Shown here: in pieces, positions 9,405 through 17,837 of the stretch
Position numbering within the stretch: position 1 is the stretch's first letter
Layout of the letters: each line of letters starts with the position of its first letter
NCBI GenBank assembly: GCA_018260475.1
Contig: JAGLBA010000001.1
Coordinates: 62,001 to 126,000 of the forward strand
Direction: 5' to 3'
Origin: Chryseobacterium sp.
Lineage (GTDB): Bacteria > Bacteroidota > Bacteroidia > Flavobacteriales > Weeksellaceae
Length of the DNA: 64,000 nt
Program-made: the position numbers and the translations under genes
Notes under the pieces: model-generated
What the model was told of the DNA's origin: nothing
The model's database searches: none
The model's input: only the letters and a program-made list of their open reading frames with translations

Positions 9405-10909
9405 AACTCTATCCCCACTTTTTTAAGGTTAAGTTTAATGCGTTCTTGAAGCTCAATAGATTGTTCAAAATGAGATTTGAGGTTCTGGGATATCACTGCA
9501 ACTTTATCTTCATAAGAAACCCCATCGTCTTCTATATCTTCTGTACCAACATAACGACCCGGTGTCAACACAAAGTTGTTATCTTCAACTTCTTTTAATG
9601 TTGCTGATTTACAGAACCCTTGAATGTCCTCATAATTTCCATCTTTACTTCTCCAATTGTGGTACACATCCGATATTTTGGAAATGTCCTCATCGGTAAA
9701 TGCCTTATTCTTTCTTGATACCATTGCTCCTGATTTACGAGCATCAATAAACAAGATTTCATTCTTACGGTTTCTGAATTTACCGTTGGTTCTATTGCGT
9801 GCCAAAAAGAATAAACAAGCAGGGATCTGAGTGTTAAAAAATAATTGAGTTGGAAGAGCAACCATACAGTCCACCACACCATCCAAAATCATATTTTTTC
9901 TAATCTCGTTCTCTCCACCCGAATTGGAGGTCATTGCCCCATTAGCCAATACAATACCGGCAATCCCATTTGGACTTAGTTTGTTTATTACCAACTGTAA
10001 CCAAGCGTAGTTTGCATTACTTGAAGGTGGTACACCATATTTCCATAGGTGAGAATCCTGTAATGATTCAGCACCGTAATCTGATACATTGAAAGGGGGA
10101 TTCATCATGGCGTAATCCACCTGAAGATCCTTGTGTCTGTCGTTATGGAAAGTATCACCTAATTCAATCTTGGCATCTATACCCCGAATGGCAAGGTTCA
10201 TCTTTGCCAATTTATAAGTAGTAGGATTACTTTCTTGTCCATAAACAGAGATATCATCCAATCTTCCACCGTGTGCTTGAAGGAATTTCTCACTTTGTAC
10301 AAACATTCCACCGCTACCGCAACACCCATCATAAATCCTACCGCTGTAGGGTTCTAACATTTCGACTAACAACTTTACAATACTTTCAGGAGTGTAAAAC
10401 TGACCACCGCGTTTCCCTTCTGCATCAGCAAACATTCCAAGGAAGTATTCATAAACACGTCCCAGTAGGTCTTTACTGTTTTGTCCGGGTTCATTGAACC
10501 CAATGTTACCAATTAAGTCTAAAAGTTCTCCTAATCTTTTCTTATCCAATGCTGGCCGTGCGTAGTCTTTAGGAAGTACTCCTTTTAGATTTGGATTATC
10601 TTTTTCAATGGCCTCCATTGCATCATCTATGTCCTTACCAATGGTAGGAAGTTTGGCTCGTTCAAATTGAAGGTAATTCCAGCGTGCAGTTGGCGGTACA
10701 AAGAAGACATTCTCTGCTAGATACTCATCCTTATCCTCTGCATCAGATAATGGATCCTCACTAAGTTTAGTATGCAATTCTTCGAAACTATCAGAGATGT
10801 ATTTTAGGAAAATCAATCCCAGTACAATGTGTTTGTACTCGGCAGCGTCCATATTGTTCCTGAGTTTATCAGCAGTCGCCCACAGGGTTTTTTCTAAATC
10901 TTGATTCAT
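9401..10909 (-). CDS. hsdM: Type I restriction enzyme, M (adenine methylase) subunit
   Basis: 502 residues. An N-terminal HsdM helical domain (about 1-140) is followed by the N6-adenine methyltransferase fold: SAM-binding motif I as DGCCGSGGM (194-202) and catalytic NPPF (270-273). Two HsdM with one HsdS form the modification enzyme, and adding two HsdR makes the nuclease. First large gene of the operon, 7 bases after a small HTH gene and overlapping hsdS by 4. All key residues are present. Confidence 0.96.
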   Translation of the reverse strand: MNQDLEKTLWATADKLRNNMDAAEYKHIVLGLIFLKYISDSFEELHTKLSEDPLSDAEDKDEYLAENVFFVPPTARWNYLQFERAKLPTIGKDIDDAMEAIEKDNPNLKGVLPKDYARPALDKKRLGELLDLIGNIGFNEPGQNSKDLLGRVYEYFLGMFADAEGKRGGQFYTPESIVKLLVEMLEPYSGRIYDGCCGSGGMFVQSEKFLQAHGGRLDDISVYGQESNPTTYKLAKMNLAIRGIDAKIELGDTFHNDRHKDLQVDYAMMNPPFNVSDYGAESLQDSHLWKYGVPPSSNANYAWLQLVINKLSPNGIAGIVLANGAMTSNSGGENEIRKNMILDGVVDCMVALPTQLFFNTQIPACLFFLARNRTNGKFRNRKNEILFIDARKSGAMVSRKNKAFTDEDISKISDVYHNWRSKDGNYEDIQGFCKSATLKEVEDNNFVLTPGRYVGTEDIEDDGVSYEDKVAVISQNLKSHFEQSIELQERIKLNLKKVGIEL

Positions 10910-10916
10910 AATTCTT

Positions 10917-11102
10917 TTAGTTTTCTACAATTAAATCTGAAATGCGAACCTTCAAGACCTTCCCTATTGAACCCAAGGTTTGAATACTTGGTAATGTTTG
11001 ATTCTTACACTCACACGATACGCTTACCTTAGATATCCCTAGGACTTTTTGGTTCATCTTCTTTTCTCTAAGAATCACTTTGATATCCAGTCCAACTGAC
11101 AT
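10917..11102 (-). CDS. Small XRE/Cro-type HTH protein, probable regulator of hsd
   Basis: 61 residues that align in my reading with short XRE regulators ('LREKKMNQK', 'LGISKVSVS', '[22 protein letters not shown]'). About five residues are missing between the first helix and the LGIS turn, where relatives have a DLAEK-like stretch. That would shorten or break helix 2 of the HTH. It is the first gene of the hsd operon, 7 bases before hsdM, a common place for a controller gene. Either it is a compact regulator or a decaying one. Confidence 0.55.
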   Translation of the reverse strand: MSVGLDIKVILREKKMNQKVLGISKVSVSCECKNQTLPSIQTLGSIGKVLKVRISDLIVEN

Positions 11103-11201
11103 AGAAAATTTTTATAATGGGATAAAGTTAAGGTAAAATTTTATTTCATGGTTAAATTGACTCTTAATTGAGGTGACCCCACCGCTAGAGCAGAAATTTA
11201 A

Positions 11202-11417
11202 TTTTATCATGTCCCAATGTTCGAGGATTTGGTTTCCTTTTATCAAAAAGTGGATGGAAAAACTAAACGAAAGATTCTCAGCTGCATTTTTTCACAAAAA
11301 GTCCATTTTGAGAATGGAAAAGCTGCAGCTCCTTCCTTCACTCCACCAATCAAGGTTTTAATAAATGACAGCAAGGTTTTGGGAAGTAATAAAACAAAAA
11401 CTCCCTCTCATACCTGA
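11202..11417 (+). pseudogene. 3' remnant of a serine site-specific recombinase
   Basis: The frame 'MFEDLVSFYQKVDGKTKRK', 'ILSCIFSQKVHFENGKAAA', 'FTPPIKVLIND' resembles, from memory, the C-terminal end of large serine recombinases common in Flavobacteriia. An in-frame stop lies at 11199-11201 and nothing upstream continues the protein, so only about 70 residues remain. It points towards tRNA-Asn, 12 bases past its end, which suggests that an integrated element once stood here. Its last part overlaps the terminator of the tRNA. Confidence 0.5.
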
Positions 11418-11429
11418 AAGGGAGTTTTG
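11397..11429 (-). terminator. Intrinsic terminator after tRNA-Asn
   Basis: Hairpin with arms aaaactccct/agggagtttt directly after the 3' end of tRNA-Asn. On the minus strand it is followed by a T-rich tract (tttttgtttt). Confidence 0.8.
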
Positions 11430-11503
11430 CTCCTCCTGCTGGGCTCGAACCAGCGACCCTCTGATTAACAGTCAGATGCTCTAACCAACTGAGCTAAGGA
11501 GGA
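11430..11503 (-). tRNA. tRNA-Asn (GTT anticodon)
   Basis: The minus strand folds as a 74-nt cloverleaf. The acceptor stem is tcctcct/aggagga with discriminator G. The D arm contains agctcagttggttagagc, the anticodon loop ctgttaa carries GTT, and the T arm carries ggttcgagccc. No CCA is encoded, as usual in Bacteroidota. Confidence 0.95.
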
Positions 11504-11577
11504 ATATTCGTTTCCGATTATTGTGGTGCAAATATATAATGTTTTCAGAAACTGAGCAAATTATAATTACAAAAAAT

Positions 11578-13065
11578 TTACATTTTACCTGTAAACACCT
11601 TGAATAGGTCATTGCCAAAGATTAACAGCATCAATCCCATCAAGAAAACCACGCCAATCATCTGCGCATTTTCCAAAACTTTTTGCGGTACAGGCTTGCC
11701 AGTAATCATTTCCCAGAGCGTAAACATCACATGTCCGCCATCCAACCCCGGAATTGGAAGCAAATTTAGGAACGCCAACCAAATGGAAAACATCGCGGTG
11801 AAACTCCAAAATGCTGTCCAATTTATACCCATGCTGCCGTCTGCTTTTTTATCAACAGGCATCATTTTTACAATCGCAATCGGACCACCAACGCTTTTGT
11901 AGCCTTGAATTTTTGAACTGAACATAATTTTGAACTGTTTTACCTGGGTCGTCAGGGAGTTGATGGTTCTATTCAATCCCCGTGGAATGGCTTCTATTAT
12001 AGAATATTTTTTGGTGGTCACTAAATTTTCCAAGGCCGAAGTATTCAGCGCCACGCCTAGTTTTCCATTCTGATCTACGGGCACATCGGAAAGGACGACC
12101 GGCGTGTTGTTTCTCAGGACGCTAAGGTTTATTTTCTTTCCTTTATATTGGTCTAAAACCGTGGAAACCTCATCAAAATATTGAATCGGTGCTCCGTTTA
12201 CCGCTAAAATTTTATCGCCTTTAGCCAGTCCGGATTTTTTAGCGTTTTCCGTTGCCAGCGAATCGATGACCATTGCTTGGCGCGGTGCGATGTACATTTT
12301 CGCTTCTTTTTGTTTGATGACCTCGGCCACGCCATCTTCTTTTACTGGGAAGGTCACTTCCTTACCGTTTCTTAGCACGGTCACATCATCGGAAAATAGG
12401 ATGTCAATCGCAGCATTCTCCAGTCTTTCTGCTGGTTTCCCGTCCACTTTTAGGATTTTGTCTCCACTCTCAAAGCCCATCGCTTTAGCTGCAGAGCTTG
12501 CTGCAATTCCGTTTTGGAATTTACCTAAATCCGTGTAAGTTTCTCCATTGAAAAAACTTAACGCCGAATAAATCAGCCATGCCAAAAAGAAATTCACAGT
12601 AACACCGCCCAGCATGATGATAAGTCTTTGCCAAGCCGGTTTGCTTCGGAATTCCCAAGGTTCGGCAGGCTTTTTCAATTGTTCTAGGTCCATACTTTCA
12701 TCTACCATACCAGCGATTTTCACATAACCGCCCATCGGAATCCATCCGAGACCGTATTTGGTGCTTTCTGGGTGTTTTCTCCAATCGTTGTCTGGTAATT
12801 TAGAAATGTCGATTGGCACTTCTTTTACCTTGCCATCCACCGTAATTTTTTCGGTATCGGGTAGGTTTGGAGATAGGAATTTGTATTTCCATTTACCGTT
12901 AATTTTCTTCATCGAAAACAAAGAAAAATAAGCATCAAAGAAAAGGAAAAATTTCTCCGCTCTAGTTTTAAACCATTTTGCCGGTAGGAAGTGTCCCAAT
13001 TCGTGCAATAGTACAAGGATAGATATGCTGAGGATGAATTGAAAGATTTTAATTGCTAATTCCAT
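11578..13065 (-). CDS. rseP: Site-2 protease RseP (intramembrane zinc metalloprotease)
   Basis: 495 residues from the ATG at 13065. I prefer this start because it gives a first membrane helix carrying HELGH (21-25) at the usual place. The zinc site is completed by LDGGH (about 441-445) in 'NLLPIPGLDGGH'. Two PDZ domains lie between the core helices (about 210-370). RseP cuts anti-sigma factors and signal-peptide remnants in the membrane, so a link with the ECF sigma operon at 277-1961 is possible but not shown. An insertion of about 90 residues between the first helix and the core is a Bacteroidota feature. A TACTTTTG box lies 24 bases upstream. Confidence 0.93.
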   Translation of the reverse strand: MELAIKIFQFILSISILVLLHELGHFLPAKWFKTRAEKFFLFFDAYFSLFSMKKINGKWKYKFLSPNLPDTEKITVDGKVKEVPIDISKLPDNDWRKHPESTKYGLGWIPMGGYVKIAGMVDESMDLEQLKKPAEPWEFRSKPAWQRLIIMLGGVTVNFFLAWLIYSALSFFNGETYTDLGKFQNGIAASSAAKAMGFESGDKILKVDGKPAERLENAAIDILFSDDVTVLRNGKEVTFPVKEDGVAEVIKQKEAKMYIAPRQAMVIDSLATENAKKSGLAKGDKILAVNGAPIQYFDEVSTVLDQYKGKKINLSVLRNNTPVVLSDVPVDQNGKLGVALNTSALENLVTTKKYSIIEAIPRGLNRTINSLTTQVKQFKIMFSSKIQGYKSVGGPIAIVKMMPVDKKADGSMGINWTAFWSFTAMFSIWLAFLNLLPIPGLDGGHVMFTLWEMITGKPVPQKVLENAQMIGVVFLMGLMLLIFGNDLFKVFTGKM

Positions 13066-13089
13066 TGAGTATATAAAAATTATGTGGCG

Positions 13090-13097
13090 CAAAAGTA
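13090..13097 (-). promoter_or_regulatory. Candidate -7 box of rseP
   Basis: TACTTTTG on the minus strand, 24 bases before the rseP ATG at 13065. No clear -33 box. Its position supports the shorter start over an upstream one at 13092. Confidence 0.4.
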
Positions 13098-13169
13098 CGC
13101 ATATTTCGCATATGATCTACATAATGAAAAGCACCGTCGGATGGGAGCGCCAAAATTATTTTAATTAAA

Positions 13170-13408
13170 CTATTTTGCGAAGGTCAGGATGTCGCCGCTC
13201 ATTGGAAGGCCAGTAGTGGAGGCATTGTTGAAAAATTTCAAAGGCAGGTTTTTCGTATCTCATTTTTCCACGGTGAAGGCAACCGGCATCCCCGGCATAT
13301 AATCGGCAGCGCTGGTGATGAAAGGCTGATCTGTTCTGGCGTAGTATGGCATATTCTGCGCCGTTTGGAACCGCACTTTATTTTGTCCACACCGCGAGGG
13401 CTTCGTCG
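13170..13408 (-). pseudogene. Remnant of an unrecognised gene with a frameshift and a nonsense codon
   Basis: Reading the minus strand after the META-domain gene gives 'DEALAVWTK' then a stop, then after a shift of frame 'VRFQTAQNMPYYARTDQPF' and 'YMPGMPVAFTVEK', an in-frame TGA (13262-13260), and 'DTKNLPLKFFNNAS', 'LPMSGDILTFAK' before a final TAG. The three pieces join into one plausible C-terminal protein segment, so I read it as a decayed gene. I do not recognise the family. Confidence 0.45.
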
Positions 13409-13846
13409 CTAATCCCAATCCGCCGCCAGGAATTTCATCACCTCACCTTTAGAATTTTTCAGGATGAGGGTATGTCCTTTTAATTCGTAGGTTGTCATAC
13501 TTAGTAACGCTGTGGCGAAGGCTTTTTCCATTTCCATTTTATTTTCACAAAACCTCTGCGTACCGATGAGCGGTGTAAATTTCACTTTATTTCCTGTTTG
13601 AAACTTTGCTTTTATAACCAAATCATTGCAGGAGATTTTCGCGCGGTAGTAGTCTTTGGGAGATTTTGTCCGGCTGAAATCCAGATAGGACTGGTTTTTT
13701 ATAAATTCTTCTTTTTTAAAATCCTGAAACTGCTCCAGCATCCATTGGCGGTAGAGACCTTCGTCGGGCATTTGCGATTGTGCAGCACAGGTGATCAACA
13801 TTGTTATAGAGAGAACGGCTGCAAAAAATTGACTGATAGATTTCAT
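13409..13846 (-). CDS. Secreted META/HslJ-domain protein
   Basis: 145 residues from the ATG at 13846, chosen because it begins a good signal peptide ('MKSISQFFAAVLSITML...'). A longer frame from 13903 would put charged residues before it. The Cys after 'LIT' could be a lipidation site, but the lipobox is poor. The rest has the META layout: 'ISCNDLVIKAKFQTGNKVKF', 'ENKMEMEKAFATALLSMTTY', 'LILKNSKGEVMKF'. META proteins are envelope or heat-shock-associated and mostly of unknown role. The gene is followed by a decayed fragment on the same strand. Confidence 0.6.
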   Translation of the reverse strand: MKSISQFFAAVLSITMLITCAAQSQMPDEGLYRQWMLEQFQDFKKEEFIKNQSYLDFSRTKSPKDYYRAKISCNDLVIKAKFQTGNKVKFTPLIGTQRFCENKMEMEKAFATALLSMTTYELKGHTLILKNSKGEVMKFLAADWD

Positions 13847-13942
13847 CCTGTTATTTGAGTTAAATTTAAACAAAAATAGTGCTATTGCAGAGTGCTTTTT
13901 CAAAAAAAGACTAAATTAGCATCCTTAAAATATTTTAATCAA

Positions 13943-16084
13943 ATGAAAAAATTGTTTTTATTGGGCGCATTCCTGATGAGCTTCCTTCAAATGAAGGCGG
14001 ACGAAGGAATGTGGCTTATGATGCTCGTGAAAAGGCTAAACGGCGTGGACCTACAAAAAAAAGGCCTTCACCTAACGGCAGAGGAAATCTACTCTGTGAA
14101 TAAATCCAGCCTAAAGGATGCCATCGTGCAGTTCGGTGGTGGATGTACTGCTGAAATAGTTTCCGACCAAGGTTTGCTTTTTACAAACCACCACTGTGGC
14201 TACGGCAATATCGCCGCACTTTCTACACCTGCGAAGGACTACCTTACCAATGGCTACTGGGCGATGAAAAAATCCGAAGAACTCCCCGCACAAGGACTTT
14301 CTGTAAGATTTTTGGTAAGAATGGATGATGTGTCACAACGCATCAACGCCAAACTTAACAACAACATGACTGCCGATGAGCGCCGCGCTGTTCTGGAAGC
14401 AGAATACAAAGCCATCCAAACAGAAAACTCTGAAAACGGAAAATATACTGTGGTAGTGAAGGATTTCTTCAACGGAAATGAATTTTACTATTTCGTGTAC
14501 CAAGATTATAAGGATGTGCGTTTCGTAGGGACTCCACCTGCATCCCTCGGGAAATACGGTGGCGATACCGATAATTGGGAATGGCCGCGCCACACTGCAG
14601 ATTTCTCCGTATTCAGAATTTACGCAGATCCCAATGGCAACCCGGCAGAATATTCCGCAACGAATGTTCCCCTAAAACCAAAGCACTCCCTGCCTATTTC
14701 TTTGAAAGGATATAAGCCAGGAGACTTTACCATGATCGTGGGCTTTCCTGGTAGAACCAACCGCTACCTGACTTCCTATGGAATCCAGCAAATGACACAG
14801 AAAGACTATCCGGCTTGGGTAGAGGCTTCTAAACTCGCTATGGATGTCATGAAAAAATACATGGACAAAGACCAAGGCGTAAAGCTAAACTACGCTTCCC
14901 AATACGCATCTGTTGCCAACTATTGGAAAAACAGACAGGGAACTATAGACGCCATAGCGAAAAACGGCACCATCTCGGAGAAAAGAAAACTGGAGCAATC
15001 CTATCAGCAATGGGCTGCTATGCCAGAAAACCAAGCGATATACAGCGGCATACTGGAAGAAATGGACGCTTATTACAAGCAAATTTCTACCCGAAATGTA
15101 GAAAGAAACTACGGCTCACAAATGCAGCGTAACGCAAAATACATTCCTGTAGCCTACTCTCTTGGCTCACTTTTCAAAACTTACGCAGACCAAGATGCTG
15201 CCGGAAGAGCGGCGATGAAACAAAAAGTATTGGATGCCGTAGAAAAATCTTACGACGGCTTTCACCCTCAACTGGAAGGTGAAATGCTGAACGCTATGGT
15301 AAGTCTATACCAAGCGCGTGTAGAGCGTGGCGTTGCATCTCCTACCGTAATGGGAGCAGATGCCGTTGGTCTTGCCAATATGGCTTACGCTTCTATATTC
15401 GCAAATAAAGAATCCGCGCTGAATTTTGTAAACAATCCTGACAGATTGAAAATAGATGCCGACCCACTGAAAAAATTTGCGGACGGCTATGTAACTGAGC
15501 AAAAATTGCTCGGAGAGCGTTTTGCTAAAGTAGATGATGCCTTTGCTAAAAACAACCGACTATTCTTCGACGGACTCAGAAAATCTCAAACCGACAGGGC
15601 CTTCTACCCAGATGCCAACTCCACAATGAGATTGACTTACGGAAAAGTAACCACCTTGCCTGTAAGAACTGACAGAAACTACTACGGAATTTCTGAAAAA
15701 GACAACTACTTTACAGACACCAAAGGGATGATTGCTAAATACAAAAAAGGCGATGAAGAGTTTGACCTACCAAAAAAATTCATTGATTTGGTAAACAAAA
15801 AGGACTTCGGTATGTGGGCTGATAAAAAAACTAAGAAGCTACATGTGAATTTCCTTTCGGACAACGATATCACCGGTGGTAACTCTGGATCTCCTATCAT
15901 GGATGGCTACGGAAGACTGCTTGGTCTTGCCTTCGACGGTAACAGCGAAGCCTTGAGCGGCGACATCGTGTTTGAACCGACTTGGCAAAAAACCATCAAC
16001 CTGGATATCAGATTCGCGCTTTGGATCATTGAAAAATATGGCAACGCCGGACACCTGATCAGCGAGATGAAGTTTGTGAAATAA
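13943..16084 (+). CDS. S46 family dipeptidyl-peptidase, DPP7-like
   Basis: 713 residues from the ATG at 13943, which starts a clear signal peptide; an in-frame start at 13892 would add a charged leader. S46 peptidases are periplasmic serine proteases that release dipeptides from the N terminus of oligopeptides and feed amino-acid-using Bacteroidota. The chymotrypsin-like His is in 'TNHHCGYG' (His84) and the Ser in GGNSGSP (Ser648). The P1-pocket position reads FDG (Gly666). In this family Gly there is linked to DPP7-type specificity for hydrophobic residues, whereas DPP11 has Arg. A strong terminator follows. Confidence 0.92.
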   Translation: MKKLFLLGAFLMSFLQMKADEGMWLMMLVKRLNGVDLQKKGLHLTAEEIYSVNKSSLKDAIVQFGGGCTAEIVSDQGLLFTNHHCGYGNIAALSTPAKDYLTNGYWAMKKSEELPAQGLSVRFLVRMDDVSQRINAKLNNNMTADERRAVLEAEYKAIQTENSENGKYTVVVKDFFNGNEFYYFVYQDYKDVRFVGTPPASLGKYGGDTDNWEWPRHTADFSVFRIYADPNGNPAEYSATNVPLKPKHSLPISLKGYKPGDFTMIVGFPGRTNRYLTSYGIQQMTQKDYPAWVEASKLAMDVMKKYMDKDQGVKLNYASQYASVANYWKNRQGTIDAIAKNGTISEKRKLEQSYQQWAAMPENQAIYSGILEEMDAYYKQISTRNVERNYGSQMQRNAKYIPVAYSLGSLFKTYADQDAAGRAAMKQKVLDAVEKSYDGFHPQLEGEMLNAMVSLYQARVERGVASPTVMGADAVGLANMAYASIFANKESALNFVNNPDRLKIDADPLKKFADGYVTEQKLLGERFAKVDDAFAKNNRLFFDGLRKSQTDRAFYPDANSTMRLTYGKVTTLPVRTDRNYYGISEKDNYFTDTKGMIAKYKKGDEEFDLPKKFIDLVNKKDFGMWADKKTKKLHVNFLSDNDITGGNSGSPIMDGYGRLLGLAFDGNSEALSGDIVFEPTWQKTINLDIRFALWIIEKYGNAGHLISEMKFVK

Positions 16085-16106
16085 TCTCAAACCCATTTTT
16101 ACCAAT

Positions 16107-16137
16107 AAAGCCGCGGAATATTTTTCTGCGGCTTTTT
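16107..16137 (+). terminator. Intrinsic terminator of the S46 peptidase gene
   Basis: Stem aaagccgc/gcggcttt, extended by three more pairs, then a T-run. It starts 22 bases after the stop codon. Confidence 0.85.
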
Positions 16138-16150
16138 CTGTATTAAAAAT

Positions 16151-16158
16151 TATCTTTG
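16151..16158 (+). promoter_or_regulatory. Candidate -7 box of the broken lipoprotein gene
   Basis: TATCTTTG, 17 bases before the ATG at 16176. It matches the TAnnTTTG consensus; no -33 box is evident. Confidence 0.4.
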
Positions 16159-16175
16159 TGTACAAAACATTTATC

Positions 16176-16598
16176 ATGAAACGCCTGTTGTTCGCCATTA
16201 TACTTTTAATTCTATCCGCATGCAAACAATCGGATGATAAAATATTATCCAGCCGAATAGCCTCTGAAATAAATATGAAAAAGGAATTGCAACTCTCTTC
16301 CTATAACGACTTTGAGTAGGATTCTATAATTATTTTACACCCTTATTCCGATCCGGAGAAAATCCAGGCAGAAAAAAGCATTGATCTTTCAAACGTAAGC
16401 GACGGTATAAAATATGACGACGGCTACAATCTGTTGATTTTCTTAAAAAACAAAGAGGCAGTCAAGGTATGCGAACTGCAAAGGAATTATGGAGATTTCA
16501 ACGGTTTATACAACGAAATTATTCGGAAAGAAAAAGCAAATTTCAAGCTTATCGGAAATTTATCCCCAAAAAAGCCAGCCATATTGCAATTAAAGTAA
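16176..16598 (+). pseudogene. Small lipoprotein gene with an in-frame amber codon
   Basis: A 141-codon frame starting 'MKRLLFAIILLILSACKQS', a signal peptide with lipobox LSAC (Cys16). Codon 48 is TAG (16317-16319). After it the same frame continues without fault for 92 codons of ordinary protein sequence ('DSIIILHPYSDPEKIQAEK', 'NLLIFLKNKEAVKVCELQRN') to a TAA at 16596. It is therefore a lipoprotein gene of about 140 residues broken by one base change, or read through. The family is not recognised. It ends just before the convergent bcp gene. Confidence 0.7.
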
Positions 16599-16606
16599 CA
16601 CTTGAG

Positions 16607-17065
16607 CTACTCATCTCCTTCTGAAAGAATCTGTGCGGCGGCTTCTTTCGTTTTTACCTTGTCTATGACTCTGGTACACACCCCTTTTTCATCAAAAATA
16701 AAAGTCGTGCGCACGATTCCCATGAACTCCCTTCCCATAAATTTCTTCAGTTGCCAAACCCCGAATTTTTCACAGATTTCTCGGCTTTCATCGGCGATTA
16801 AATCGTATTTAAAACCATATTTTTCATGGAATTTCTTTTGGCTTTTCACAGGATCTGCGCTGATTCCCAAAACCTCGTAACCCTCCTTCTTTAACAAAGA
16901 AATATGATCCGAGAGACTGCAAGCTTCCGCTGTGCATCCTGGCGTACTCGCCTTTGGATAAAAGAAAATGATTAATTTCTTCCCTAAAAAATCTTTTGAA
17001 CGGATGATTTCCCCGTCTTGATTCACTCCTTCAAATTCTGGTAGTAGATCGCCTGTTTTAAGCAT
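16607..17065 (-). CDS. bcp: Thioredoxin-dependent thiol peroxidase (Bcp/PrxQ)
   Basis: 152 residues with an AhpC/TSA thioredoxin-like fold. The active site 'YPKASTPGCTAEACS' carries the peroxidatic Cys44 and, five residues on, Cys49, the resolving position of the alpha2-helix PrxQ type. It reduces hydroperoxides with electrons from thioredoxin. The normal position-41 Thr is also present. Single gene, convergent with the broken lipoprotein gene and divergent from nth. Confidence 0.94.
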   Translation of the reverse strand: MLKTGDLLPEFEGVNQDGEIIRSKDFLGKKLIIFFYPKASTPGCTAEACSLSDHISLLKKEGYEVLGISADPVKSQKKFHEKYGFKYDLIADESREICEKFGVWQLKKFMGREFMGIVRTTFIFDEKGVCTRVIDKVKTKEAAAQILSEGDE

Positions 17066-17116
17066 ATTTTTATTTTTATTAAAACCTCCTGAACATTAGG
17101 TTCAGATTATTAAACT

Positions 17117-17124
17117 TAATTTTG
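17117..17124 (+). promoter_or_regulatory. Candidate -7 box of nth
   Basis: TAATTTTG, 18 bases before the nth ATG at 17143. Its position argues against the in-frame TTG at 17122 as start. Confidence 0.4.
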
Positions 17125-17142
17125 TTCAAATTTAAATTTAAA

Positions 17143-17775
17143 ATGACAAAAAAGCAAAAGGCAAAAATCATAATGGAGGAATTGGAAAAACTCTATCCCG
17201 AAGTCCCAATTCCGCTCGATCATTACGACCCTTTTACGCTTTTGGTAGCTGTAGCACTATCGGCACAGACCACCGATAAAAAAGTAAATCAAATTACCCC
17301 CGAACTCTTCAAACGCGCAGATACGGCAAAAGCCATGGCGAATATGGAGGTGGATGAAATCAAAGAATACATCAAGGAAATTGGACTGTCCAACCAAAAG
17401 GCCAAGAACTTAAAACGCATGTCCGAACTTCTGCTGGAGCGGCACAACGGCGAGGTACCTCGAACCTTTGAGGAACTGGAGGCTCTACCCGGTGTAGGTC
17501 ACAAAACGGCATCCGTGGTGATGTCGCAAGCATTTGGCGTTCCCGCATTCCCTGTAGATACGCACATCCACCGACTGATGACCAAATGGGGCCTCACCAA
17601 CGGGAAAAGCGTAGTGCAAACCGAAGCCGATGCCAAAGCACTTTTTCCAAAAGAATCTTGGAACAAACTGCATCTGCAAATCATCTACTACGGTCGAGAA
17701 CACTCGCCGGCACGCGGAAAAAGAGATACGGATTATATCTTGGCAGCGGCACCCACGAAGGGTGATAAGCGCTAA
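17143..17775 (+). CDS. nth: Endonuclease III-like DNA glycosylase lacking the Fe-S cluster cysteines
   Basis: 210 residues. The HhH-GPD glycosylase core is complete: helix-hairpin-helix LPGVGHKTASVV (115-126) with catalytic Lys121 and the conserved Asp139 in 'PVDTHIHR'. It should remove oxidised pyrimidines and cut abasic sites. What is missing is the C-terminal [4Fe-4S] loop. Where relatives have a Cys after the 'YGRE' segment and three more Cys, this protein reads 'YGREHSPARGKRDTD', and it contains no cysteine at all. The start at 17143 is preceded by a TAATTTTG box. Followed closely by the convergent DUF885 gene. Confidence 0.92.
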   Translation: MTKKQKAKIIMEELEKLYPEVPIPLDHYDPFTLLVAVALSAQTTDKKVNQITPELFKRADTAKAMANMEVDEIKEYIKEIGLSNQKAKNLKRMSELLLERHNGEVPRTFEELEALPGVGHKTASVVMSQAFGVPAFPVDTHIHRLMTKWGLTNGKSVVQTEADAKALFPKESWNKLHLQIIYYGREHSPARGKRDTDYILAAAPTKGDKR

Positions 17776-17837
17776 AATCCAGGGAATTTACAGATCCTAT
17801 TATCGTTTGTCTCCCCGTTGGGGGAGAGGCTGCCTAT

